Origin: Oceanospirillum sp048268485
GTDB taxonomy: Bacteria; Pseudomonadota; Gammaproteobacteria; Pseudomonadales; Halomonadaceae
Reading direction: 5' to 3'
Assembly (NCBI GenBank): GCA_048268485.1
Contig: JBLWVL010000001.1
Span: 94,876 to 158,875 of the forward strand
Length of the DNA stretch: 64,000 nt
Shown one piece after another: positions 1-7,916 of the stretch. The translations under genes and the position numbers were made by a program. Within the stretch, counting starts at the first letter, position 1. Each line of letters starts with the position of its first letter. The notes beneath the pieces were generated by a model. It ran no database searches. It saw only the letters and a program-made list of their open reading frames with translations, and had not been told where the DNA came from.

Positions 1-37
1 AACGGGCTTTATCTTTAGGTGTGTCGGTATATGACAT
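1..37 (-). CDS. kdsC: Probable start of kdsC (partial, runs off the left edge)
   Basis: An ATG at 37 (minus strand) opens a frame of 12 codons that reads off the window edge. It begins MSYTDTPKDKAR. A GGAG lies 6 bases upstream of the ATG, which supports a real start. Identity is inferred from position: in gammaproteobacteria the calcium antiporter and kdsD are followed by kdsC, the Kdo-8-phosphate phosphatase. Too little coding sequence is visible to confirm a HAD domain. It would be co-transcribed with kdsD, 92 bases upstream. Confidence 0.5.
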   Translation of the reverse strand, partial: MSYTDTPKDKAR

Positions 38-97
38 AAGAAGCTCCAAAAATGGCTCTGAATTCTGTGCTTTGACAGAAGGGCTTTATATTTAGGT
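4..97. repeat. Imperfect direct repeat around the kdsC start
   Basis: A 17-base unit (gggctttatctttaggt at 4-20) recurs at 81-97 with one mismatch, offset by 77 bases. One copy is inside the first codons of the presumed kdsC, the other in its leader after kdsD. It may be a small local duplication; no function is evident. Confidence 0.45.
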
Positions 98-129
98 TTG
101 AGTCACGCGAGGTCCGATTAACGACCGGT

Positions 130-1095
130 TTAAATAACGCCCGCCCGTAGCAAGTCATGCATATTAAGAGCACCAACAGGGCGGTTGTCAGTGTCTGTGA
201 CTAATAGCGCATTAATTTTTTTCTGCTGCATAATCTCTACCGCTTCGGCAGCAAGTTGCTCTGCGGAAACTGTTACAGGGCTGACTGTCATTACATCATC
301 CACCAGGACCTTGTGGATATCTAAACCTTGGTCTAGTGTCCGGCGAAGGTCGCCATCGGTATAGATACCAGACAGCTGGCCCTGTTCCGAAACAACGCCT
401 GCCATGCCGAGCCCTTTCTGGGTTATTTCCAGTAAAACCGTTTGTAAGGCTGTGCCCGCTTTAACCAACGGCAGGCGATCTCCTGAATGCATGATGTCGG
501 CTACTTTCAGAAGCAGGCGACGCCCCAGGCTGCCACCAGGGTGTGAAAATGCAAAATCCTCTGGACTGAACCCTCGTGCTTCAAGCAAAGCGATAGCCAG
601 TGCATCACCCATAACCAATGCTGCAGTGGTGCTGGAGGTCGGTGCCAGGTCTAACGGACAGGCTTCCTGTTTTATATCAATCAGCAGGTGAGCTTCTGAG
701 AACTTTGCCAGTGTTGAGCTCTTTGATCCGGTAATACTGATTAGAGGGATTGCCTGGCGCTTCAGAAGAGGCAGAAGCGTGGTAACCTCAGAGGTTTCGC
801 CTGAGTTGGACAAGGCAATAACGACATCTCCACGAGTGATCATGCCCAGGTCACCATGGCTTGCTTCACCGGGATGAACAAAAAAAGCCGGAGTGCCTGT
901 TGAAGCCAGCGTGGCCGCAATTTTATTACCAATATGGCCGGATTTTCCCATGCCGGTGACAACAACTCTGCCCGTGCAATTTAATAGTAACTCGCAGGCA
1001 TTCGTGAAGTTTACATCGAGATGGCGCGCCTGAGCGGTAACCGCCTCGGCCTCCAGCTTGATGGTTCGCTGTGCGGAGGTAATGTAGTCATGCAT
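130..1095 (-). CDS. kdsD: Arabinose-5-phosphate isomerase KdsD
   Basis: Cytoplasmic aldose-ketose isomerase that converts ribulose-5-phosphate to arabinose-5-phosphate, the first step toward Kdo for lipopolysaccharide. The 321-residue length is usual for the KpsF/GutQ/KdsD family. An N-terminal SIS sugar-phosphate domain (about residues 35-170) carries GMGKSGHIGNK and a conserved HPGEASHGDLG stretch. Two CBS domains fill about 200-320. It lies 13 bases after the antiporter gene and before the presumed kdsC, all on the minus strand, which is the standard LPS-locus order and favours KdsD over the paralogue GutQ. Confidence 0.93.
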   Translation of the reverse strand: MHDYITSAQRTIKLEAEAVTAQARHLDVNFTNACELLLNCTGRVVVTGMGKSGHIGNKIAATLASTGTPAFFVHPGEASHGDLGMITRGDVVIALSNSGETSEVTTLLPLLKRQAIPLISITGSKSSTLAKFSEAHLLIDIKQEACPLDLAPTSSTTAALVMGDALAIALLEARGFSPEDFAFSHPGGSLGRRLLLKVADIMHSGDRLPLVKAGTALQTVLLEITQKGLGMAGVVSEQGQLSGIYTDGDLRRTLDQGLDIHKVLVDDVMTVSPVTVSAEQLAAEAVEIMQQKKINALLVTDTDNRPVGALNMHDLLRAGVI

Positions 1096-1108
1096 GAAGT
1101 GGTCTCCG

Positions 1109-2068
1109 TCAGATTGCAGCCAGGTAAACGGTATAGAGGTAGCCGAGATAAATGATGCTTAAAATGCCACCTTCCAAACGATTAAGTTTACCTTTTTTAC
1201 GCATAATGATGATGAGCGCAGCAACCAGGGCGGTAAGCCCTGCCATGGTGAGATAGTCACGGCTCATTACATCAGGGGCAATAGCGACCGTTGCAAAGAA
1301 GCCTGGAACCGGCAATACGGCGAGCAGGTTGAAAATGTTAGAGCCAACAACGTTACCCAAAGCAATTTCATGGTGACGTTTAAGCGCGCTGGCAACACTT
1401 GCTGCCAGTTCTGGAAGGCTGGTGCCTATGGCAACGATGGTCAGGCCGATAATAACATCACTGATACCAAAAGATGTTGCGATGTTAATAGCTCCCCAAA
1501 CAAGCATGCGTGAACTGCCAATCAGAAGTGCCAAGCCTAGTAGCAGCCAGAAAACAGCTTTTCCTTGGGGCATATCCGGGATCTCTTCATCCTGGTCTGC
1601 CATCGAATCAGAGTCACCTTTAAATAACCACAGCAGGCTGAGTACGAGAGCTGCGACCAGAATCAGAGAGTCAATAAGAGTGATCTGCCCGTCGATCATA
1701 ACCGCACCGGCCAGGAGTGTAATGCCCAGCAGCAAAGGAATTTCTTTACGCATCAGCTTCATATTGATGGGCAGAGGCGCAATTAATGCTGTAATACCTA
1801 GGACAAGACCTATATTGGCAATATTTGATCCTAACGCATTGCCTACGGCAAGCCCCGGATTGCCTCCGATAGCGGCGATAGCCGATACCAGTATTTCAGG
1901 CGCAGAGGTCCCGATTGAGACGATGGTCATACCGATCAGCATGGGCGACATGCCAAGATTTTTTGCTGTTGCAGCTGCGCCGGCAATAAATCGGTCGGCA
2001 CTCCAAACCAGCAGGGCTAAGCCAATAATCAAGGCAGCTATTGAAAAGGGGAGTGTTTCGGGAATCAT
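1109..2068 (-). CDS. yrbG: Calcium/sodium:proton antiporter, CaCA family (YrbG type)
   Basis: Inner-membrane cation exchanger of 319 residues with about ten hydrophobic segments. It shows the two inverted alpha repeats of the CaCA family: SIGTSAPE with GNALGSNIANIG in the first half, and AIGTSLPE with GNVVGSNIFN in the second. A short acidic loop (about residues 150-168) lies between the halves. It is the first gene of the minus-strand LPS operon, as yrbG is in E. coli, and is divergent from mlaF across about 230 bases. The transported ion cannot be told from sequence alone. Confidence 0.88.
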   Translation of the reverse strand: MIPETLPFSIAALIIGLALLVWSADRFIAGAAATAKNLGMSPMLIGMTIVSIGTSAPEILVSAIAAIGGNPGLAVGNALGSNIANIGLVLGITALIAPLPINMKLMRKEIPLLLGITLLAGAVMIDGQITLIDSLILVAALVLSLLWLFKGDSDSMADQDEEIPDMPQGKAVFWLLLGLALLIGSSRMLVWGAINIATSFGISDVIIGLTIVAIGTSLPELAASVASALKRHHEIALGNVVGSNIFNLLAVLPVPGFFATVAIAPDVMSRDYLTMAGLTALVAALIIIMRKKGKLNRLEGGILSIIYLGYLYTVYLAAI

Positions 2069-2302
2069 AAGGCCTGTTTAATTCTGTTGAGTGTCGGGGG
2101 GCAATTAAAGAAGTTACGGTGGCTGAATGCAAGTCTGAAATTGTGAAACGTGCGTATAGAGTTGTAATGTAAGAGGAGCATAAATTGATAAAGCGATCAA
2201 TAAAACGATACTGATTAATATGAAAGCTGTATTTCTTTGCCCTCTACGGTAAAGTTCTGCCTTCTTAAAATTGCACATTTCGTACAGGGTTTCTTATTTT
2301 AT

Positions 2303-3127
2303 ATGTCTGATACTGCCAATTTGGTGAAGATCAACGAGCTCACATTTCTGCGTGAGAAACGTGCGATTTTTTCAGAGCTGAGTCTGCGTATACCTAAAGG
2401 GAAAATCACAGCGATTATTGGGCCTAGCGGAACAGGTAAAACCACATTGCTGCGCCTGATAGGTGGGCAGTTGACGCCTGATCAGGGTGATGTTGTTGTT
2501 GATGGACTCTCTGTACCGGGCTTAAGTCGTAAGCAGCTGTTTGAACTTCGTCAGCGAATGGGGATGCTTTTCCAGAGTGGTGCACTTTTTTCAGAGTTGA
2601 ATGTTTTTGAAAACGTGGCTTTTCCTTTGCGGGTCCATACGTCGTTACCAGACGATATGATACGGGATCTGGTACTGATTAAGCTTGAGTCCGTTGGTCT
2701 GCGTGGTGCCCGTGATTTAATGCCTTCAGAGCTTTCTGGTGGTATGGGCAGACGTGTAGCCCTGGCTCGCGCTATTGCATTGGACCCTGAGCTTATGATG
2801 TATGATGAGCCCTTTGTGGGTCAGGATCCCATAACACTTGGAGTTCTGGTGAAGCTGATTCGCCAGTTGAATGATGCACTCAATATGACAACAGTGCTTG
2901 TTTCCCATGATATTGATGAGTGCCTGAGTATTGCTGATCATGTTTGTGTGCTCAGTGGCGGCAAAGTATTGGTGGAAGGAACCCCTGAAGAAATTCTTAA
3001 AAGTGATCTGGCTGAAGTAAAGCAGTTTATACAGGGGTTGCCGGATGGTCCGGTGCCTTTCAGATATCCGGCGAATGATTTTGCTGAGGATATTCTATTC
3101 GCAGGAAAGGGTGGGGTGTCAGTTTAA
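2303..3127 (+). CDS. mlaF: Mla lipid transport ATPase MlaF
   Basis: Cytoplasmic ATPase of the MlaFEDB inner-membrane complex that moves phospholipids between the membranes and keeps the outer leaflet asymmetric. The 274-residue protein has a Walker A GPSGTGKTT, the signature LSGGMGRRVALARA, a Walker B ending in MMYDEPF, and an H-loop at VSHDIDE. The frame stays open upstream to a TTG at 2237, but the ATG at 2303 gives the N-terminus usual for the family. Its stop overlaps the mlaE start by one base, so the two are translationally coupled. First gene of the mla operon. Confidence 0.94.
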   Translation: MSDTANLVKINELTFLREKRAIFSELSLRIPKGKITAIIGPSGTGKTTLLRLIGGQLTPDQGDVVVDGLSVPGLSRKQLFELRQRMGMLFQSGALFSELNVFENVAFPLRVHTSLPDDMIRDLVLIKLESVGLRGARDLMPSELSGGMGRRVALARAIALDPELMMYDEPFVGQDPITLGVLVKLIRQLNDALNMTTVLVSHDIDECLSIADHVCVLSGGKVLVEGTPEEILKSDLAEVKQFIQGLPDGPVPFRYPANDFAEDILFAGKGGVSV

Positions 3128-3909
3128 TGCTGGATTGGTTGCAACATATAGGTCATAGAGTGCTTTCCGTTGTTGCTGGGTTAGGCCGTTCAGCGCAGCT
3201 TCTGATAGCAGCGCTTCTTGGGGTTGGTTATGTTCTGAAAAATTTCCGACTCCTGATTAAGCAGGTCTATGTGACGGGCGTTTTATCCATCGCTATTATT
3301 GGCGTGTCCGGCCTTTTTATCGGTATGGTGCTGGGGCTCCAGGGTTATTCTATTCTGGTGGACTTCGGTGCTGAAGAAGCACTGGGTCAAATGGTTGCTC
3401 TTACGTTACTTCGTGAGTTGAGTCCCGTTGTTGCTGCACTGCTATTTGCTGGTCGTGCCGGTTCAGCTCTTACAGCTGAGATTGGTCTGATGAAAGCAAC
3501 GGAGCAGTTAGCCAGTATGGAAATGATAGGCGTCGATCCGATTAAACGGGTTATTGCCCCCCGCCTTTATGCTGGGATTATCGCGTTGCCGCTTTTGTGT
3601 ATTTTGTTCAGCGTTATTGGTGTTTGGGGAGGCATGTTGGTTGGTGTGGAATGGCTGGGGGTTTTTGAAGGATCCTACTGGGGCAATATGCAGGCCTCAG
3701 TGAGCTTTATTCATGATGTCCTGAATGGTGTGATTAAGAGTGTAGTCTTTGCTTTTGTTGTCACCTGGATTGCTGTGTTTCAGGGCTATGATCTGGAACC
3801 AACATCTGAGGGGATCAGCCGTGCAACGACTAAAACTGTGGTGCATGGCTCGCTGGCAGTATTGGGGCTGGATTTTGTTTTGACTGCTTTAATGTTTGGG
3901 GATTTTTGA
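3127..3909 (+). CDS. mlaE: Mla lipid transport permease MlaE
   Basis: Integral membrane permease (260 residues) of the MlaFEDB complex, of the MlaE/Ttg2B family. After an amphipathic N-terminus come about five hydrophobic helices. The family-typical stretch LLRELSPVVAALLFAGRAG followed by an LMKATEQ region is visible in the middle. It overlaps the mlaF stop by one base (TAATG), and mlaD starts one base after its stop. It is expected to pair with MlaF on the cytoplasmic face and with the MlaD hexamer on the periplasmic side. Confidence 0.94.
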   Translation: MLDWLQHIGHRVLSVVAGLGRSAQLLIAALLGVGYVLKNFRLLIKQVYVTGVLSIAIIGVSGLFIGMVLGLQGYSILVDFGAEEALGQMVALTLLRELSPVVAALLFAGRAGSALTAEIGLMKATEQLASMEMIGVDPIKRVIAPRLYAGIIALPLLCILFSVIGVWGGMLVGVEWLGVFEGSYWGNMQASVSFIHDVLNGVIKSVVFAFVVTWIAVFQGYDLEPTSEGISRATTKTVVHGSLAVLGLDFVLTALMFGDF

Positions 3910-3910
3910 T

Positions 3911-4375
3911 ATGACAACTCGTTGGATCGAGATCAGTGTGGGTGGCTTTGTCATCGCGGGTTCTCTGGCATTATTACTTCTGGCTTTTAAGGTCAGTGGG
4001 TTAGACCTGAGTGGCGATGATAAAAATGCTTATACGGTTTATGCTCACTTCAATAACATTGGTGGCCTGAAACCAAGAGCCAAGGTCACGATGGCGGGGG
4101 TTACTATAGGTCGTGTTTCCGCCGTGGAAATTGATTCACAGTGGTATGATGCCAAAGTAACGCTGAGAATTGATAACAGTATGCGAAATAAGTTATCGAC
4201 TGATACGACGGCCATGATTCTTACCTCCGGGCTTTTGGGGGAGAACTACATCGGTCTGGTTGTCGGTGCGGAAGAAGAGATGTTGGCTGATGGTGGTGAA
4301 ATACGTGATACTCAGCCAGCACTGGTGCTGGAAGATCTGATTGGCAAATTCCTTTCCAGTATGGGTAAAGAGTAA
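3911..4375 (+). CDS. mlaD: Mla lipid-binding MCE protein MlaD
   Basis: Periplasm-facing, membrane-anchored MCE-domain protein that forms the hexameric lipid channel of the Mla complex. One N-terminal transmembrane helix (about residues 8-27) is followed by an MCE domain with the typical FNNIGGLKPRAKVTMAGV and IGRV motifs. The 154-residue length fits short MlaD proteins. The ATG at 3911, one base after the mlaE stop, is preferred over an in-frame TTG at 3896, which would overlap mlaE and add five residues before this methionine. Confidence 0.93.
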   Translation: MTTRWIEISVGGFVIAGSLALLLLAFKVSGLDLSGDDKNAYTVYAHFNNIGGLKPRAKVTMAGVTIGRVSAVEIDSQWYDAKVTLRIDNSMRNKLSTDTTAMILTSGLLGENYIGLVVGAEEEMLADGGEIRDTQPALVLEDLIGKFLSSMGKE

Positions 4376-4439
4376 GCACATCGGCTCATATATAAATCCG
4401 GTTATTTCTGGAAATACTATAAACCTTAAGAGTTAAATT

Positions 4440-5105
4440 ATGCTGACGCAGCGATCTATATTTGGTTTTTTTGCATCTGTGATTCTGGTGCTTGCTGTGG
4501 TTATGCCTGCCAGAGCGGTTGTAGAAACCCCAAAAGAAGTGGTGACCCGGACGGCCAATGAACTATTGGGAATTATTGAAGAGGCTCGTATCTACTACGA
4601 TGAAGACCCTCAGCGCTTTTATGATAGCGTTGAGAAAATTCTTGAACCTGCAGTCGATATGCGCCGTTTTGCCGCGGGTGTAATGGCTAAATATTACCGG
4701 ATTGCGACCAAGGATCAGCGGCGCCGTTTTCTGGATGTATTCAAAGGCAGTATGATCCGGACTTATGCCAAAGGGCTGCTGGCTTTTTCCAATGAAGAGA
4801 TTCGGGTGCTGGAGCCTAAAGGGCCGTCCCGTGACCCTGATCGCGATATGGTTGAAATGGAAGTGATAGCGGTTGATGGTACGGTTTACCCTATTATCTA
4901 CTCCATGCGTAAAGGCAAAGATGATCTCTGGCGTATTACCAATGTAACGGTCAATGGTATTAATCTGGGGCTGACATTCCGGAATCAGTTTGATAGCGCA
5001 ATGCAGGCTCACAACCGTGACTTTGACTATGTGATTGAAAACTGGTTGAAAAGCGATTCTGCCTCTGTCATTTCAGAGGATTCCGTTGAAGAAGCGAGTG
5101 AATAA
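4440..5105 (+). CDS. mlaC: Periplasmic phospholipid shuttle MlaC
   Basis: Soluble periplasmic carrier (221 residues, MlaC/Ttg2D family) that passes phospholipid between the outer-membrane MlaA complex and inner-membrane MlaFEDB. A signal peptide with a hydrophobic core (about 8-22) ends in MPARA, with cleavage likely after residue 26. The body carries family-type sequence such as MRRFAAGVMAKYY and RIYTYAKG-like segments (here MIRTYAKGLLAF). The C-terminal 20 residues are acidic and probably unstructured. It lies between mlaD (64 bases) and mlaB (2 bases), as in the conserved operon. Confidence 0.93.
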   Translation: MLTQRSIFGFFASVILVLAVVMPARAVVETPKEVVTRTANELLGIIEEARIYYDEDPQRFYDSVEKILEPAVDMRRFAAGVMAKYYRIATKDQRRRFLDVFKGSMIRTYAKGLLAFSNEEIRVLEPKGPSRDPDRDMVEMEVIAVDGTVYPIIYSMRKGKDDLWRITNVTVNGINLGLTFRNQFDSAMQAHNRDFDYVIENWLKSDSASVISEDSVEEASE

Positions 5106-5107
5106 CG

Positions 5108-5452
5108 ATGAAGCCGTGTGCAGAAAAGAATCAGAGAGCGGCCGTCGTCACTAGCCAGCCTGGAGTGTTACAGGTTAGTGGTGTGTTGGATTTTTCAACA
5201 ATTTTGCCACTGAGACAGCAGGGTGAACACCTGATAGTTGAAGGGCCTGAAAGTATCGAAGTAGACTTTTCGGGTGTCCATGCATCGGGCAGTGCTGCTG
5301 TTTCACTGATGATGTGCTGGTTGCGGGCTGCCTGTCGGGCCGATAAGGCGATTCATTTTACCGGAGTACCAGATCTCCTTGAGCGGATTATTGCGGTATC
5401 CGGTCTTTCCGGGCACCTTTCTTTTGAGCGCCCCCATCGTTGTTGTGAATAG
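5108..5452 (+). CDS. mlaB: STAS-domain protein MlaB
   Basis: Small cytoplasmic STAS protein (114 residues) that binds MlaF and supports assembly and activity of the Mla transporter. The STAS core is visible: the strand VEVDF-like segment (IEVDFSGV), then ASGSAAVSLMMCWLRAA where the family has a phospho-acceptor-type loop and helix, then IHFTGVPDLLERII. Sequence is weakly conserved in this family, so the assignment rests on the fold pattern and on its position 2 bases after mlaC at the end of the mla genes. Confidence 0.87.
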   Translation: MKPCAEKNQRAAVVTSQPGVLQVSGVLDFSTILPLRQQGEHLIVEGPESIEVDFSGVHASGSAAVSLMMCWLRAACRADKAIHFTGVPDLLERIIAVSGLSGHLSFERPHRCCE

Positions 5453-5596
5453 TGTTTGTCTGAAATGATTATGGGCAAAAATCGCCTTTTGTCCTCTTTT
5501 CTAATAATATTGTCCCCTTAGCTTTATCAAGCGTGTGTCATCATCTGAAGCTCATCTTTTTATCCGATGACGCATAACTCAAACGCGGAGAAAAAA

Positions 5597-5854
5597 ATGC
5601 AAGCCAGCGAATTGCAAAAAACTTTAGAGAGCAAACTGACTGACTGCGAAGTAATTGTTCAGGGTGACGATGGCCGTCATTTTGAGATTGTTGTTATTGG
5701 TGAAGTATTTGCTTCTCTGACCCCAGTAAAAAAGCAACAATATGTATATTCTGGTCTGAATGACCTGATTGCGTCCGGCGATGTTCATGCGGTTCAGATT
5801 CGCACATTTACGCCTGAGCAATGGAAAGACGCCGCTCAACTCCGCGTAGGTTAA
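5597..5854 (+). CDS. ibaG: BolA-family protein IbaG
   Basis: Small BolA-like protein (85 residues), a family that partners with monothiol glutaredoxins in iron-sulfur handling and acid stress. The class II KH-like core contains CEVIVQGDDGRHFEIVVIG and a C-terminal VHAVQIRTFTPEQW stretch. The ATG at 5597 is chosen because GGAG sits 7 bases upstream; the frame opens 10 codons earlier at 5567 without such support. It sits between mlaB and murA, as ibaG (yrbA) does in related genomes. Confidence 0.92.
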   Translation: MQASELQKTLESKLTDCEVIVQGDDGRHFEIVVIGEVFASLTPVKKQQYVYSGLNDLIASGDVHAVQIRTFTPEQWKDAAQLRVG

Positions 5855-5882
5855 TCGCACTTTTAATAATTACGGATCGCAG

Positions 5883-7145
5883 ATGGATAAACTACTTATT
5901 ACCGGAGGTCGCCCACTTGATGGCGATATCCGTATTTCCGGTGCAAAAAACTCAGCATTACCTATTTTAGCGGCGACTCTTTTAGCCGAAGGGCCCGTGC
6001 GTATTGGTAACCTGCCGCACCTGCATGACATCACAACCATGATTGAGCTGCTGAGCTGCATGGGGATTGAACCGGTTGTTGATGAGAAAATGCGTATTGA
6101 AGTGGATGCCCGAACGATCCGCAATTGCCATGCTCCTTACGACCTTGTCCGCACCATGAGAGCTTCTATTCTGGTGTTGGGACCTTTACTGGCGCACTTC
6201 GGTGAGGCTCAGGTATCTCTGCCCGGTGGTTGTGCAATCGGTAGTCGCCCTGTGGATCTCCATATTCGTGGTCTTGAGGCCATGGGTGCTGATATTTTGG
6301 TTGAAGATGGGTATATCAAAGCTAAGGTTAATGGTCGCCTGAAAGGCGCTAATATTTTGTTTGATACCGTGACGGTAACAGGGACAGAGAATATCCTGAT
6401 GGCGGCTTGTCTTGCCGATGGAACATCTGTCATCGAAAATGCTGCCCGTGAACCGGAAGTGACCGATCTGGCTGAATGTCTGATTGCGATGGGGGCAAAT
6501 ATTTCAGGTTTGGGCACCGACCGTCTTGTGGTTGAGGGTGTCGAAACACTGCATGGCTGTCAGCATGACGTGGTTGCTGACCGGATTGAGACAGGCACCT
6601 ATCTGGTAGCTGCTGCCGCATCACGGGGACGTATACGGGTTAAAGATACCCGGGCTGATATTCAGGATGCTGTTCTGCTGAAACTTGAAGAAGCAGGTGC
6701 ACATATCTCAACCGGTGAGGGCTTTATCGAGCTGAATATGAACGGTAACCGCCCGAAAGCTGTTAATTTACGCACAGCTCCTTACCCGGCTTTCCCTACC
6801 GATATGCAGGCCCAGTTTGTTGCAATGAATGCAGTGGCTGAAGGCAGCTCCCGTGTCACGGAAACCATCTTTGAAAACCGCTATATGCATGTTCAGGAAA
6901 TGCTGCGTATGGGGGCGAAAATTGATGTCCAGGGAAATACTGCAATCATCAATGGTGTTGAACGATTAAAAGGGGCTCCTGTGATGGCAACAGACCTGCG
7001 GGCATCAGCAAGTTTGGTTATTGCTGGTCTGGTTGCGGATGGTGATACTCTTGTTGATCGTATCTATCATATTGATCGTGGTTATGAATGCATTGAAGAA
7101 AAAATGCAGCTTTTAGGTGCTAAGATCCGTCGAATCCCAAGCTAA
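5883..7145 (+). CDS. murA: UDP-N-acetylglucosamine 1-carboxyvinyltransferase MurA
   Basis: Cytosolic enzyme for the first committed step of peptidoglycan synthesis: transfer of enolpyruvate from PEP to UDP-GlcNAc. The 420-residue length is standard. The N-terminus carries SGAKNSALPILAATLL (with the catalytic-lysine region), and the PEP-binding loop reads LPGGCAIGSRPVDLH with the active cysteine at residue 117, so it should be fosfomycin-sensitive in principle. It follows ibaG by 28 bases and precedes hisG by 18. Confidence 0.97.
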   Translation: MDKLLITGGRPLDGDIRISGAKNSALPILAATLLAEGPVRIGNLPHLHDITTMIELLSCMGIEPVVDEKMRIEVDARTIRNCHAPYDLVRTMRASILVLGPLLAHFGEAQVSLPGGCAIGSRPVDLHIRGLEAMGADILVEDGYIKAKVNGRLKGANILFDTVTVTGTENILMAACLADGTSVIENAAREPEVTDLAECLIAMGANISGLGTDRLVVEGVETLHGCQHDVVADRIETGTYLVAAAASRGRIRVKDTRADIQDAVLLKLEEAGAHISTGEGFIELNMNGNRPKAVNLRTAPYPAFPTDMQAQFVAMNAVAEGSSRVTETIFENRYMHVQEMLRMGAKIDVQGNTAIINGVERLKGAPVMATDLRASASLVIAGLVADGDTLVDRIYHIDRGYECIEEKMQLLGAKIRRIPS

Positions 7146-7163
7146 CAGGTTTTATTCATTACT

Positions 7164-7811
7164 ATGAGCCAATCGCAAGAGCCACAACAACTGATTATCG
7201 CTCTGTCAAAGGGGCGTATTCTTGATGAGACTCTGCCGCTTTTTGAGCAGGCAGGGATCTATCCGCTGGAAGATGTCCGCAAAAGCCGAAAACTGATTTT
7301 CGATACCAATCTGGACCATGTGAAACTCATCATTATCCGCGCAACGGATGTTCCAACCTATGTTGAACTGGGGGCTGCTGATATGGGCGTTTCCGGTAAA
7401 GATGTACTGATGGAGCATGGGGCCAAAGGCATCTACGAGCCGCTGGATCTGAATATTGCCCGTTGTCGTCTGATGACGGCAGGCATGAAAGGGCAGAAAC
7501 GACCGGAAGGCCGTATACGTGTCGCGACTAAATTTATTAATGTTGCCAAACGGTATTATGCTGAGCAGGGTGTTCAGGCTGACCTGATTAAGCTTTACGG
7601 TGGCATGGAGCTGGCGCCCATTATGGATCTGGCTGATGAGATTGTTGATATCGTTGATACCGGCAACACCTTGAAAGCCAATGGTCTGGAAGCCCGTGAA
7701 GATATCGCACCCATCAGTACCCGATTGGTGGTTAGTCAGGGCGCGATGAAAATGAAGCATCAGCTGATACAGCCTATTATCGAGCAATTGCGTTCTGCCG
7801 TTAACGGGTAA
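7164..7811 (+). CDS. hisG: ATP phosphoribosyltransferase HisG, short form
   Basis: First enzyme of histidine synthesis, joining ATP and PRPP. It carries IALSKGRILDETLPL near the N-terminus and the PRPP-binding stretch IVDIVDTGNTLKANGL near residue 170. At 215 residues it lacks the C-terminal regulatory domain of long HisG, so it belongs to the short class that works in a complex with HisZ. No hisZ is present in this window. It is 18 bases after murA and before hisD, probably in one transcript. Confidence 0.95.
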   Translation: MSQSQEPQQLIIALSKGRILDETLPLFEQAGIYPLEDVRKSRKLIFDTNLDHVKLIIIRATDVPTYVELGAADMGVSGKDVLMEHGAKGIYEPLDLNIARCRLMTAGMKGQKRPEGRIRVATKFINVAKRYYAEQGVQADLIKLYGGMELAPIMDLADEIVDIVDTGNTLKANGLEAREDIAPISTRLVVSQGAMKMKHQLIQPIIEQLRSAVNG

Positions 7812-7916
7812 GACGTAAGCAGGGTTCAGTTTTTATTTTACCCTGTGCTTTCTCCGGAGGTTACGTTCTGCCTCCGGCCATTTTTCCTCAAGTCTTTTTT
7901 AAACCGGAAAATCCCT

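Noticed and set aside
2237..2302. Upstream extension of mlaF from a TTG
   Set aside because: The extra 22 residues are hydrophobic and unlike MlaF N-termini; the ATG at 2303 fits the family.
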